From: Pyrus communis
Taxonomy: Eukaryota > Streptophyta > Magnoliopsida > Rosales > Rosaceae
Reading direction: 5' to 3'
Assembly (NCBI RefSeq): GCF_963583255.1
Contig: NC_084818.1
Location: 8,936,222-9,000,221, forward strand
DNA: 64,000 nucleotides
The translations under genes were made by a program, and so were the position numbers. A model generated the notes under the pieces. That model ran no database searches. It had not been told where the DNA came from and worked only from the letters and a program-made list of their open reading frames with translations. This document shows positions 49,284-61,631 of this stretch, in pieces. Position 1 is the first letter of the stretch; each line of letters begins with the position of its first letter.

Positions 49284-51450
49284 TTAAGATCTAAAAAGTT
49301 CCCAACTCCAGCACCTTTGTGTGACCAAAAACTTTACCACATGAGCACTGAAGCAGGCCGCTATACATCTACTCATGGCTGACTGAGTTATTACTGTTTC
49401 AAAAAAAAAAAAAAGGAGAAAGGAAGAAGGATGTTCAGCTGCAATCGGTCGTTCTCAGAGTAAGAGTCTTCCACACCATAGAATTTGAGAAATACTAAGC
49501 AGATCTAATGTTAGCTAATGCGCACCTCCATATCAAATCAAGGCAGAACATCTATTTTATATCGTAAAACATTGTGTAGTCCTTAAAACTAAAGTAATCA
49601 GATATATGAGCATCTAGCAGTAGCATTTTCCGTAAAAAATTCAAGATGATACTTCGCTGATAAAGCTTGGTTAATGAAATATGCACTGAAAACGCTAACT
49701 TTGGAAACATGTCAAGGACCGTAAATACATTGTCATCTGACCTTTGAGTGCCACAGTGTTGGATGATAAAACAAATAAATCAACGATCAAAATCACAGAA
49801 GGACATTCCCAGACCTGTAGAACACATGCTCAAATTAGATATGCGTTGAGTCTAACCAAGTATTCTTGAGGAAAGTTTCAAATATGAGAAAAGAAAAAAC
49901 GGATTTATTTAATTTGCAAACCATACCATCATTGCAATAAGAAACATCTTGAAGTAACTTGAAATAAATATTGCAAGCAGAAGCTCTTTATACCTGTACC
50001 AGAATTTACAACATCACACTCATATGTTTATGTTTGTATATATGTATATATCCACTGAGACAAGACAATGACTTATCTCACTACTAAAGGTTGCTCCAGT
50101 TGTGAATCTTTCACACCATGACTCACGGGTGGTCATAATTTGTTCTTCTTCTTCTTCTTATGTGGTCTATATCTTTTTGCTAAACTTTAAACCGTGCTAA
50201 CCATACCAACTTAAGCCTGACTAAATTCCTACTTGTTCATAGCTCAGCATAATTTTGAGTACCCATTATCACTCTTAACTTTCTGAGCGGTCGCAAATCA
50301 AAGATGCTAGAAGGAACTCTCTAGTTCAGTTTACCCCATTTTATCGACTTACCAAACAGGCATGCTTCCTGAACAAGTTTCCATATAGACGGGTAATAAA
50401 GCTACGCCTCAGTTAAAATATTCATAGAAATCACTGCCATCCTGGGAAGTATACACGGGAAATGTTACCTGAGTGGTCTAGGGAATGTGCTGAAAAGAAT
50501 CCTCATAGCAAGTAAAAATGTAGAAAGAAACATGATATTTCCAAAGACGATATCCATCAGCATCTGAAATCAGAACATCCTTTTCTTATTAATAGGAAAC
50601 TGAAATGCCAAAATTCTCAACCCATCTGTTAAAATTTAATATAAATCATACTACATGCGTATAAACCCCACGAAATCCGATAATGTACCCACGAACCTTT
50701 TGAAATCTCCAAAGTAACGAGGCAAAGCTCATGGACAAGCCCCATTCTTCCTTGCTTCTTTCCAAAAAGAGACTCCTATCTACACACATTGCTAAGGCAC
50801 CCAAAACATATATAAACACATATTATGTAAAAAGAATCAAAATTTAAATTTCCAAAAACACAATCCTGATACGCACGGTAAGGATACAAGCATCCAGCAG
50901 AAGAAACCCGAAAGTCGACTTCCACAATAAACCCTGAAAAGGGTATCCAGAAAATAAAATTAGCAACTCCTGGTGACCCAAATTTTCAAAGGAACAGTAA
51001 AACTGTAAATTCCTAGAAGCATAATTTTCAGTACCTGGAAAGAAGGAGCTTGTGGGTCGATGACATTATAGAGTAAATGTGTATAAGCTTTGGTCTTGTG
51101 CAGAATCAAATCAATTAGAATAATCTGGCAGTGCAAACAAATCAAAAAGTATCAAATTTGTTGAATTTCGAAGGAGAAAATTGAAGGAAAAAAAAAAAAG
51201 ATGGGAGCTTTACTATGGGTTCGCATTCAATGTACTCGTCTGCAACTGCCTTGCAATTACCCTATTCACAGAAAAACCTAACCAATTTAGCAGCAGAAAA
51301 ACTCAAAAAATACAGAAAAAATTAAATAAAATAGGAAAAGAAAAGAAAGGAAAAGGGATTTACGCATTTCATGAGACGAATGTTTCCGGGAGAGTATTGG
51401 ACGAACAGAGTCGTCATGCGACCGCCGCACTCTACGCATCTGTACTCCAT
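49284..51450 (-). CDS. ARV1: ARV1-type lipid/sterol homeostasis protein, nine exons
   Basis: Exons on the minus strand: 51450-51364, 51261-51214, 51124-51035, 50933-50888, 50779-50697, 50563-50469, 49993-49927, 49814-49742, 49393-49284; 699 nt, 232 codons plus TAA, all GT-AG and in phase. Residues 1-32 form the ARV1 zinc-binding motif (C5, C8, C29, C32: MEYRCVECGG, then RLMKCGNC), followed by KAVADEYIECEPI and IILIDLILHKTKAYTHLLYN, strongly typical of plant ARV1. Hydrophobic segments follow at about 76-91, 119-142, 151-174, 178-195 and 208-220, consistent with an ER multi-pass membrane protein. ARV1 is known to affect sterol and sphingolipid distribution at the ER. The gene looks intact; it points towards the NAC cluster and is not part of the duplication. 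Confidence 0.93.
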
Positions 51451-51807
51451 GGCGCTCTGTGCCCCTCTCTCTCTCTGGGCACTCTGGAAACACTGGTTCT
51501 TCCTGTTTCCGTGTTTGGGCTTCGGCTTCGATAAAAGAAATAAAATTTGGGCCTACGCTGACTTGTGCTCGTAAACGGTGTCGCTTTTAGTTTGAGCTTC
51601 TTTGTTTTTTGTTTCTTGTTGGAATTTTTAGGTTTTATTTTTGTTCGATTGGGTTTGTGTTAAGAATATTTACCTCATTATCACTATAGAAAGGAAATGC
51701 AAATACTCTTTTTAAGATTTTAACAAATCTAATGATGTATCATCTAATTCACTATAAACACCTTTATTTTTTTTTATTAATTACCATAAACATTTGAAGA
51801 CGTAGCT

Positions 51808-52250
51808 CCAGTTTGGTATTATTTTTTTTCATTAAAAATTGCTTCACTTTAAATTAAAGTAGTAAAAAAAATGTTTGGTAAAAATTAAATATAAGGCTTA
51901 TTTTAAAAGTAATGACCTCCAAACAGCAGCTTTTAAAAGTAGCATGTAGATTACTTTTAAAAGCTGCTTTAATAAAAAGCGGAGTTAAGCCGTTAGAATA
52001 TTTTTAATTCTTGTAATAAGCTCTCTTTTTTTTGTTGAACAAACTATAATAAGCTCATTAATTTTAAACAATGGCATTATTTATCCTTTTAGAAACAGCT
52101 TTTACACTGATTTTCATACTCAGAACACTTTTAAAAATACAATCTATCAAACGTTCAACTACTTTATTTTGCAGCTGATTACTTTTAAATCACAAAGCAA
52201 TTTATTAAAAAAGCACAGCAATCCGAAACTGGCCCTTACTAAGTTACTAT
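51808..52250. mobile_element. Possible hAT-like MITE
   Basis: AT-rich, with ends resembling inverted repeats (ccagtttggta on the left, gaaactggccc on the right) and internal complementary stretches around 'cttttaaaagtag'. Borders and target duplication are not certain. Confidence 0.35.
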
Positions 52251-52582
52251 ACAATTCTTAACATAACCCCCAATCGTTGTTCTAAAAATTCCCGCCTACA
52301 ACCATCTACACCTACCTAGGAGTTAGGCGGTTGACTATCGTCCTAATTAATCCTTAGGTGTTTGAAAATTAAGAAAGGGCTCCTAGATCTCCGCATAGGC
52401 ACCCACCTAGCCATTCTAGGCATTTGTCTAATCCGCAATTCTCACTTATACAGAAAATTGATAACTTTATTTTGCATTTTATATATTTTTAATAAAATGT
52501 AAGACACTTGTTGAATACTTGGTTGAACTCTCACTATATGCTTGTCCCCCATGTTTTCAATATTTCCTATACTTTATAATTT

Positions 52583-53755
52583 GGGTAAATTACACTTTCA
52601 TACCTCAGGTTTGGAGTCTATTTCAATTCCTTACAACATCTTCAAAACAGTTCAATTTCATACCTTAAGTACTATTTTATTTCAAATAATACCTCTGTTA
52701 CATTTTCCATCCATTGATCCGTTAAGTACTGACGTGGCTGCCAACGTGGCACACCACGTGGAAAAAATAATAATTTTTTATTTTTAAAAAAACCACCTGA
52801 ATCTTAAAAAAAATATTGAAACCTAGCTCCCCGCAACCCCCCACCCCCGCAAACAAACCCAGAAACCTTAAACCCTCTCACCCCTCGTCGACCACCTCTT
52901 TCTCCTCCATTCTCTTCACCTCCCTTCCCATCAAGAAACCCAGCAAACCCCCACCTTCCCAAAGCCCTTTCTCTTCTTCACCCCCACCCTCCCTTTTCTC
53001 ACCTACAACCCCACCCACCCTTAGCAAACCTAACTCTATCCAGACCACCACCAACCAAGCACCAAAAAAATTCAAAATTTGAAGGACAAAATTAAATGCA
53101 TACCTCGTTGTTGGAGCCGACCGACTTGCCGACGAGCAGGGCACGGATGGGGGCAGGAGAAGAGGGTAGATGTTGCAGATGAGAGGAGGGTGGGGGTCGG
53201 GTTTTGGACGAGATGGGTCGCTCAGGTCGAGATCTAGGTTCTGGGCGAGGTTGGACGCAGGGAGTTAGGTCTCCGGATAGGGGAAGCAGGGTGAGGTCTC
53301 TAGGGGGAGGGGGGAAACAGGGTGAGGTAGCCGAGGGGGGGGAACGTCGAGGTAGGTCGCACCGTAGGGGGTGCGGGCGGAATGAAGGTCAGGGTTTTGG
53401 CTCAGGTGGGTCGCCGGGATGAAGGGGGAAGACGAGCTGGGTGGGTGTGGGTGGGGAGAAAGGTTTATGGGTTTGTGGGGGGGTGGTTGCAAGGAGATGG
53501 GATGGGGTCTATTTCAATTTTTTTTTTCTTGAGAAAATTCAAGTTTTTTTTTTTAAATTAAAAAATATTTTTATTTTCCACGTGGCAGACATTTGGCAGC
53601 CATGTCCACATTTAATAGATCAATGGATGGAAGATGTAACGGAGATATTATTTTGAAATAAAATAGTACTTAAGGTATGAAAGTGAAATGTTTTAAAGAT
53701 GTTATAAGGAATTGAAATAGATCCCAAACCTGAGGTATGAAAATGTAATTTACCC
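52583..53755. mobile_element. Mutator-like element with long terminal inverted repeats
   Basis: Left end 'gggtaaattacactttcat' is complementary to right end 'gaaaatgtaatttaccc'. Homology between the arms runs inward roughly 190 bp, then continues more weakly into the interior. The flanks carry a 9-bp duplication with one mismatch (ttataattt 52574-52582; atataattt 53756-53764), as expected for Mutator-type insertion. The interior is C-rich on the left and G-rich on the right. Open frames there (for example 52816-53082, 53204-53422) are low-complexity and probably meaningless. No transposase. Confidence 0.75.
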
Positions 53756-54258
53756 ATATAATTTTTATGTTTTTTTTTTTTTAGCAATTGATGTATGTTA
53801 ATACGATTATATTTTTTGAAGTATAAATAGACATAATTTATACGATATATAATAAATTTACTTCAATCTGCCTAGACCTACCAACCATCTAGGTGGTAGG
53901 CCTTAGCCGCCACCCGACTAGTCTCTAACGTCTTTTAGGACCTTACCCTCAATAGTCTCCCTCTCTCTCTCTCTCAAAAAAGAAAATTATTAATGTATAA
54001 TAAGAGGAGAAGGAAGAGGGTAGGAAACTTTTAAATAATTTAGGGGGAGCAAAGTTTGAACTCCGAATGCATGGGTGGAAATCCAACATCCTATCCGTTA
54101 GGATATTTTCCCACAAGCATCTCTCTCTTCCATCCTTACACTTATGATAACAATCTTAAAAGAGAAAGTAGGCTAGAACCCTAATGTGGTCCATGCAAGT
54201 TTGTGCCTGGTTAAAAAGAGTTACTATGCTTGCATCTTAGCATAGCTTAACATAATTG

Positions 54259-57202
54259 CACTACTACAATATTAGCTTTAGGTGTCGGATAATGGTGGCG
54301 GTTTAATAAGCCATTATGTCAGATAAAAGATATCCGACATATCATTCAATTAGTGTCAGATAACAATGAAATCCTGACGGTTAAATCCGACATAAATTCC
54401 TGACGGATATTTAGTGTCGGATGCAACCGCCATAAAATTATTATAACCGCCAGTGTTTTTGAATTCTTTTTTTTTTAAAATATTTTTAACATATTCCGGC
54501 GGTTTTTAAGTTAATGGTGGCGATTATAACAGACATAAATTATATATTTTATTATTTTTGTTTCTGGCGGTTATTATTTTAGTATTTTGACGGTTATAAC
54601 TGACACGAACAAAGCAAAACCCTAGTAGCTACACCCATTCTCATTTTAGCGATGATCTTGAGCCCAAAGCCCATACGGCTCTCTCCTTCCGCGAATGTCC
54701 ACAGTGTCCTTGGTAAGCCCAGAAGCTTAGAATGCGCACACGTGTCGTGCATCAAGAAAAAGATCTCCCTAGGATTCCAAATGAAAAGCTATAAGTTTCT
54801 CTCATTGCTTTCATTTCCAAGTGTAATTAGAAACCCTAGGTCCTTCTCTTTCTAGAAACCGAAAGAGGTCTTCTCAATTCTCATTTCTCAAGGCCCCTTC
54901 TCAAATCAACACAAACCCTAGGTAGAAGCCATAGCCGTTCATCCATCAACCATGACAAATGTCTTCATAACTCTTGACCTACACAAAATCTAGTCTTCAT
55001 TGTTGTTCAACACAAACCCTTCACCTCCATTTCTCTCGATCTGAAACTGTAATCCATGCCACCATGGCTCTTGGTCCCGTTCATGAAAGCCATCATTTGC
55101 ACTGGATCTCAGTAGTGAAACCCCTAAGTCAAGGGTAAAAATCTCATTTTGCGAGAGTACACGGATCTACAAAAAGGGAGGCGCACCAACACCCAAAAGT
55201 TCTAGATCCATGGCGGATCGTCCAAGACTCCCCCATCTTTAGGTAAAAACGCAATCACCCCCAAACTTCGGTTCTGATGTTATTTTCAAAGTTTTTTTTG
55301 TGCTATGATTTTTACACCCATCCGTGTTCTGATGTATGCACAAGAGCGGACTCCAAAGCTTGGATACGGCTGTAAGAACCCGTAATTTATTTTTGTTTTA
55401 CAAATATATTTATACTATTTATTTTCAAGGACAATATATTTATTTTATTCGGTTTTCTTTTATATATACATATATCTAATCATTTCTTATATAAAAGGTT
55501 TTTGGGTACTTCACTCATATTCTTGTAATAGCTACGGTAGTACTTTGTGCCCGTTGGATTTTACTAGGCTTTCTAAAATAGATGTTAGTTTTGAACACCT
55601 TTATCCATTGGCTAATGTCACTGTTTGGTGGTAGTATTCCATGCAAATAGGAGGTGTCAATCCTAGTATTAGGAGGTGTCAACAATTTTGCATGCAATCA
55701 ACACGTGTTTGTGACTCATAGTTTTATAGGAGGAGCTGTCCATTTGTTCCAATTAGAGCATAGGGTTAGTCGGCATAGCATTCCTATAAATAGGAGGCCA
55801 TGCTCCATTGTTTTCCCATCTCAAGGAAACATGTAGAGCATGCATCGAAGGTTCAACGTACAGAGAAGCAAGAGAGTTTAGGGTTAGAGAGTTTGAGGTG
55901 TGTAGAGATGTTAGTTAGGTTGTCGTGTCAAAACTTGGATTATTGAGGTGAGTGTTCTATGTAATGTGTTTAAAATATTCTTATTTTCTGATAAACAAAA
56001 ACCATGAGATATCATGGGTTTTGAGCTATTTTTAAATATCTATCTATTTCAAGTCAAGTATGTTAGATTTTGTGAAGTACTTTCAGAGTTATTATATATA
56101 TATATATCTGATCAGTGAATTGTTTGAGATGTTCATGAAGTATGAGAACTTTGGTGTTGCATTAATCCGAGGGATAAAACATTAGGGTAGAATGGCCATT
56201 AGGGGTCACGTGATGAGTTATAATTTATGAAGGATATAATGGACACACAAAGGGATAATGTGATATGGAATTATGTGGCTAAAGCTTTGATATTAATATT
56301 GTATTTTCTAGAGTGTGTAAAATGGCATCGCTTGACTGACATATTATATATTCTACTCACTGAGCGACGGTGGTTGTTGCTAACCCCTCACCTATTATTT
56401 TACATATGAGTTATTTGGCAAGATAGGTGTTATTTGGCAAGATAGGTGTTAGAAAAGCTGAGGTTGTGACTGAGGAGAAATTTAAGGATTTTAATTTATT
56501 GCTTTTGTACACCCTGTAAGTTTTGGAGTTATTTTAATAAGAGGAGTTTAGTTTTTGTTTGTTTTTCATTTTTATTTTTACATTCATTGGCGCATCGGGC
56601 GCGGGGGTTTTTTTTTTTTGTTTTTTTTTCTTTTTGCCGATCTCAGGTCCTCGGCGTGACAACTGCATTACGCAAAAGAGATAAAAGACAGATCAAAATC
56701 CAAAAGATTCATGCCCTCAGTTGACTGTGTTGGTTTTGCATGTCGAAGATCTATTGATTTGCAAGAATGATAAAGTTTAGGGGTAGTTTGTGTAGGGTGC
56801 TCACGGATCCGTTCACTGGTTGTTTTGTTACAGGAATACTCGATATCTGTTCGTTGGAAAATGCAATGAATGCAGGGGAGGCCAACTTGAAAGGGAAAGA
56901 AATGATTCAGAAAGTGGTTTATTTTTTTTTATTATTAATATATTTTATGTCGATTTTATCTGACAGATAATGCTTTTATTTATTCGTTATTAATAAATTA
57001 TTTGTCGGTTATATTTGACACAATTTCTGTCGAGTTTAGAGTATTTTATGTCGGAAAATTCATTTCCTGACGTCGGCAATTCTGTCGCTTATTATATCAG
57101 CCACTGCATTCATTTTCTGTCGGATTTTGCTTAAAATTCGACAATAATATATGTTTCTTGTCGGTTATCATAGTGACACTAATAAATGGTTTTGTAGTAG
57201 TG
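54259..57202. mobile_element. Non-autonomous CACTA element 1
   Basis: Ends cactactacaa and ttgtagtagtg, flanked by the 3-bp duplication ttg (54256-54258, 57203-57205). Subterminal repeats of the type gtcggata/tatccgac occur in both orientations within ~300 bp of the left end, with tgtcgg and gacgtcgg motifs near the right end. No transposase frame. A solo LTR (55371-56661) is inserted in it. Confidence 0.8.
55371..56661. mobile_element. Solo LTR nested in CACTA element 1
   Basis: Starts TGTAAGAACCCG and ends CTCGGCGTGACA. The flanks acggc (55366-55370) and actgc (56662-56666) match at 4 of 5 positions. The length of 1,291 bp and a 'ctcactgagcgacgg' stretch are in keeping with a gypsy-type LTR. 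No internal domain. Confidence 0.6.
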
Positions 57203-57715
57203 TTGAGCGGTGCACAATGACATTTGTCTATATATAGCAATCAACTGTTGAGAAATAAGTTTGAAAAATTGTGCGCTAGCGTGCATTATATTAGGGTTTG
57301 TCTTTTCACTAGTAATAAAAAACTCTTGCGCGACAAAACACACATCGTCGTCCAAAGTCACTTTGCGCAACGAAACTCTAAACTTTGTCGCGCAAAGTCC
57401 TGCACGACGAAACAACATCATCGCGCAAAGTGACTATAAGTGACAAAGCTTTAAACGTCGTCACACAAAGTCTTCACAAAAATAAATAAAATTTTAAAAA
57501 AAAAAATTTAAAATCTTTGCACAACGTAATTCAAATATTTTGTCGCCTAAACCAATTTATTTTCGTTTTTTATTTTGTACATATAACACTTAAGAAATTG
57601 AACGGTATATATATTTATTAAGTAGCTTTAAAGTTATTATTGTAGTTTGGATAGGTTTTTGTTAGAAAAATATATTATTGTAGTTCGGATCAAATTTTTG
57701 TTAGAAAAATATATT

Positions 57716-58630
57716 TTAAATTGACGATCGAATTAGTTCATTATATTTATATAGGGTCAAGGAGTGTAGCTGTAAAAAATCATCAAAATCGAAGTTGAAA
57801 TTAAATCATAATTTTTCGTTTATAACCGTAAAAACGTTTTGTCTCATTCCTTGATCTCTAAATGTTTGTTTTTTGCGATTTTTGGCGTATATGATCTTGA
57901 ATTATATACAAACAAGTTTGACAATTGGATCGTTGAAACTAGTTTTATAGAATGCGTATCCCATCAAAACAATAGATTCACTAACACTTAAGAGTTTATT
58001 TATACTTTCATTTCCACTAATGTAAATATTTTAAATTGAAGATCAAATTTAGTCATTGTATTCATATAGGGTCAAGGAGTGTAACTATAAAAAATCATCA
58101 AAATCGGAGTTAAAATAACCGTTAAATCGTGATTTTTCGTTTCTAATCGTCGAAAACTTTTGTCCCGTTACTTGATTTCTGAATGTTTATTTTTTGCGAT
58201 TTTTGGTGACACGCCCCGACCCCGATATTCCCCGAATACCAGGATAGGCACGTGCCTATCCTGGTATTCGGGGAATATTGGGTCAGGATAAGCACGTGCC
58301 TATCCTGGTATTCGGGGAATATCGGGGTCGGGGCGTGTCATTTGGCGTATGTGATCCCGAAGTATATATAAACAAGCTTGATGGTTGGATCATTGAAACT
58401 AGTTTCGCAGATGCGCATTCCATCAAAACAGTAGATTCACTAACACTTAGAGTTTATTTATACTTTCATTAAGTATAACATAAGATTTTGTGGTATACAT
58501 TAGTGTAAATATTTTAAATTGAAGATCGAATTCATTCATTGTATTCATACAGGGTTAAGAAGTGTAGCTATAAAAAATCATCAAAATTGGAGTTAAAATA
58601 ATCGTTAAATCGTGATTTTTCGTTTATTCA
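57716..58630 (+). repeat. Three diverged tandem repeats of ~310-340 bp
   Basis: Three copies beginning 'ttttaaattga' at about 57716, 58030 and 58510, each with 'aaaaaatcatcaaaat' and ending 'tttttcgttt'. The spacing of the last pair includes the 134-bp palindromic insertion. Confidence 0.75.
58207..58340. mobile_element. 134-bp palindromic insertion with LTR-like ends
   Basis: Starts TGACACGCCCCGACCCCG, ends in its reverse complement CGGGGTCGGGGCGTGTCA, and is flanked by a perfect 5-bp duplication tttgg (58202-58206, 58341-58345). Inside, an inner block of about 30 bp (around 'cacgtgcctatcctgg') is present three times, twice forward and once inverted. The neighbouring related repeat near 57885 reads through without the insertion, giving an empty site. 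Confidence 0.8.
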
Positions 58631-58911
58631 TATAAGTGTAGATGTATACATGCATCGCACAAACCAATTTTTTTTTTTTTTTAATATTATAAATTTTAAA
58701 ATATATTTTTTTTCATAAGTTATTATTATTTTTTTTTAAATTTGGGCGACAAATATCAATATTTCGTCGCCTAACCATTATTTACTTATTTTTATATTTT
58801 ATATTTTATATTGTTAAACTAAATTTTTTTTTATTGTTTATTACTTTCTTTGTGCGACGAATACACATTTGGTCGCCTAAACCTTATTACTTTCTTTGTG
58901 CATAATCCTTA

Positions 58912-59165
58912 AATTTGGATGAGAGCTAAAAATGAGACGTGGGAATTTTTTTTTTTTTTTAAGACTTTGCTTGACCAATTTTTCATCGCGCAAAACTCTA
59001 AAAATTTGGGTGGACACCAAAAATGGGACGTGGGAAGTTTTTTTTTTTTAATTTATTTTTTTAAGACTTTCCACGACCAATTTTTCATTGCGCAAAACTC
59101 TAAAAATTTGGGCGGGCACCAAAAATGGGACGCGGGAAATTTTTTTAAGAACTTTCGCGATTAAT
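58912..59165 (+). repeat. ~115-bp tandem repeats, about 2.5 units
   Basis: Units share 'caaaaatgggacgtggga', a poly-T run, 'gaccaatttttcat' and 'gcgcaaaactctaaaaat'. Part of CACTA element 2. Confidence 0.7.
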
Positions 59166-59407
59166 GTTTCATTGTGCAAACTTGTATCCTTCGTCACGCA
59201 AAGTGATACGGCTTTTAAAACCAAAATAACTCATCCACCATTTTCTTAATGTCTTTCTCTACTCTTACCTCTCTTCTCTCTTTCCCTCTCCCCAAACCCA
59301 ACCCCTCTCTCTCACACTCACTGTCACATCCCAGTCTCGACTCTGCCGTAGCACGATATTATTCGCTTTGGGCCCCGGCCACGCCCTCATGGTTTTGTTT
59401 CTGGGAA

Positions 59408-59494
59408 CTCAGATGAGAACTTCCCAGTAGGTTACCCATCCTAGGAATGCTCTCGCCCGAACTCACTTAACTTCGGAGTTCTAATGGAATCTGA
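59408..59494 (-). promoter_or_regulatory. 5S rRNA-like region in Cassandra LTR (first LTR)
   Basis: Minus strand contains AGAACTCCGAAGTTAAG, GGGCGAGAGC and TAGGATGGGTAACC, matching the pol III internal control boxes of plant 5S rRNA. One difference from the usual GGGTGACC box is seen. Confidence 0.8.
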
Positions 59495-59751
59495 AGTCAG
59501 TGAGTTCCCAAAAGGCCTCGTGGATGTGGGCATGTACATATAAGGCACATCATTCCCTCTCCATTGATAGATGCGGGATGTTACAATTCACCCCCTTAGG
59601 GGCCCAACGTCCTCGTTGACATACTCGCACACACAACAGAGTTGCTCTGATACCATTCTGTCACATCCCAGTCTCAACTCCGCCGTAGCATGATATTGTC
59701 CGCTTTGGGCCTTGGCCACGCCGGCATGGTTTTGTTTCTGAGAAATCAGAT

Positions 59752-59830
59752 GAGAACTTCCTAGTGGGTTACCCATCCTAGGAATGCTCTCGCCCGAACT
59801 CACTTAACTTCGGAATTCCGATGATTTTCG
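59752..59830 (-). promoter_or_regulatory. 5S rRNA-like region in Cassandra LTR (second LTR)
   Basis: Same boxes as in the other LTR (GAAGTTAAG, GGGCGAGAGC, AGGATGGGTAACC) with substitutions near the A-box side. Confidence 0.75.
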
Positions 59831-60065
59831 AAGCCAGTGAGTCCCCAAAAGGCCTCGTGCTATATGGAGGTGGGCAAGTACATATAAGGCACATCACCCC
59901 CTCTCCATTGGTCGATGTGGGATGTTACACTCACTCCTCTCACTTAATCTCTCTTCTCTTTCTTCACTTTCTCTTTCATCTCTCTCTCACTATCTCCTCT
60001 AATTCTCTCACACTCACTCTTTCCTCTCATTCTCACTCACTCTCAATCTTGCCAAAAGGTATAGT

Positions 60066-61631
60066 TGTAACGCCCCGCCCCGAAATATTTATTTCGGGAA
60101 ATAATATTGGTGATAGGCCCAAACTAAACTTCGTTTTATTTAGCTACTATTAATCACGATTTTTTACTTAAATTCCTTAATTCCTCATAACACTATAATC
60201 ATATTTTAATTACCAAAGCATATGTTTGGATTACCAATTAAATCTCCATATTTCTTCTATTAAATCAACTTCTCAACAAAAGTTTAATTCTTGATTATCC
60301 AATTATGAGGTACTCCTAAAATATATAACCCAACTCATTTACCAAGAATATAAGGTAAATTTTGTAAATTAATCACCCAATTACTCTTCTTAGACAAATT
60401 TCAGCGAAAGATTAATCTCGGTTATGTTAATCTAGGTTATGTTAAGGCTGCATCTAACCCCCGTTAGACTGCCTACGTACCCTTGAACATGATCAAACCT
60501 TTCGTAGTTCACCATTCCATTTCCTAACTCATTTCTGAAAAATATTTAAGTAACTCACAATCACTAACTAGGTTCAAACAAGTGAATCACACCAAATGTA
60601 TATTAAATATGGATTCAGAACATCAAAATTAGCGTAAAAAGACGGCATTAGCTCACTGGCCACGCGCCGCCACACATGGGGGTCGGCCGCCTTGACTTGC
60701 CGAAACATTCAACTATTTAAATAAAATTACCAAATTTTACAGGAAAGTAGATCTCAATGAGAGGAACAACTTTCATACCTAGGTCGAAATCCAATTCGGC
60801 TGGGAAAAGCCCCAATTTCACTCAATTCCGCCAGAACCCTAGAATTTAGGTGTCCTTGATTCTACTCCATAACAACTCCAATGCCCCCAAACTTGTTTGG
60901 GCTTTGTTCCTGGGCTCAAGATGAGGGTTGTGGTGGTGGAAATTGAAAGAAATTGTTTCAGAATTGGTGGTTCTTTGACAAGGTACCACCGCATCCATTA
61001 GTGCGGGTTTCACCAATTCAAGGCCAATTATTCTCATTTTTGGGGTGGAAATGGTAGATGGGTCGATGGGAAATGTTTTCCTGATAGTGAGTGGTGTCAA
61101 CTCGCCGGAAAACACCATGGATTGCATCGGAAATCATGGATGCCTCCGGGTCAAGTTACTCGGGTCAAAGGGAACCCGGTTCCCTCATTCTCCCCTCTCT
61201 CCTTTCCCTCATTTCTTCCTCTCCTTCCTTTTTCATCTCAGCCACCCACGTGGCACTCCCATTGCTCCAGATTTTCTGGAGCCTTCTAGTTCAAGTCAAA
61301 ATTACAAAAATGTCCCTAATTTTAAACGTTAATAACTCTTTCGTTATAACTCTGTTTTCACGAATGGTTTGCGCATACGCATACGCGTTCGTGAGATTGA
61401 GTTCTATTAAAAAATATAAATTGTGACCTCGAACGGTCGATGGATTTTAAACAATTAGTTTCCAAACTTCACTCTTTATAACTAGTTTTAATTAAAATCT
61501 AAATTCAAATTAATTAATATAAATTCCTGAAAAATAATATAAAATCTCAATTCAATTTTTCATAACCTTACATTTCTTTATTTTCGATTTTTCTCCACAT
61601 TTTCGTATATTTAAAATTTCAAGGTATTACA
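60066..61631 (+). mobile_element. Solo LTR, 1.57 kb, nested in CACTA element 2
   Basis: Begins TGTAACGCCCCGCCCC and ends GGTATTACA; flanks atagt (60061-60065) and atatt (61632-61636) match at 4 of 5. It shares 'gactgcctacgtaccc' and neighbouring sequence with the 4.1-kb element at 1907-6003, so both belong to related LTR families. No gag/pol. Confidence 0.65.

Larger units (their letters stand above)
59332..59929 (-). mobile_element. Cassandra TRIM retrotransposon (complete)
   Basis: Two LTRs (59332-59585 and 59659-59929) whose minus-strand ends are TGTAACATCCC and GGGATGTGACA, with a 73-bp internal region. In minus orientation the PBS TGGTATCAGAGC (complement of initiator tRNA-Met) follows the upstream LTR, and a purine tract AGGGGGTGAAT precedes the other. 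The target duplication ctcac is perfect (59327-59331, 59930-59934). LTRs contain the 5S rRNA-like promoter typical of Cassandra. No coding capacity, as expected for the family. Confidence 0.93.

Noticed and set aside
53204..53422. Gly/Arg-rich frame
   Set aside because: Low-complexity translation of the G-rich half of a foldback transposon.
57224..57433. Overlapping frames near the left end of CACTA element 2
   Set aside because: They cover subterminal transposon repeats and have no domain.
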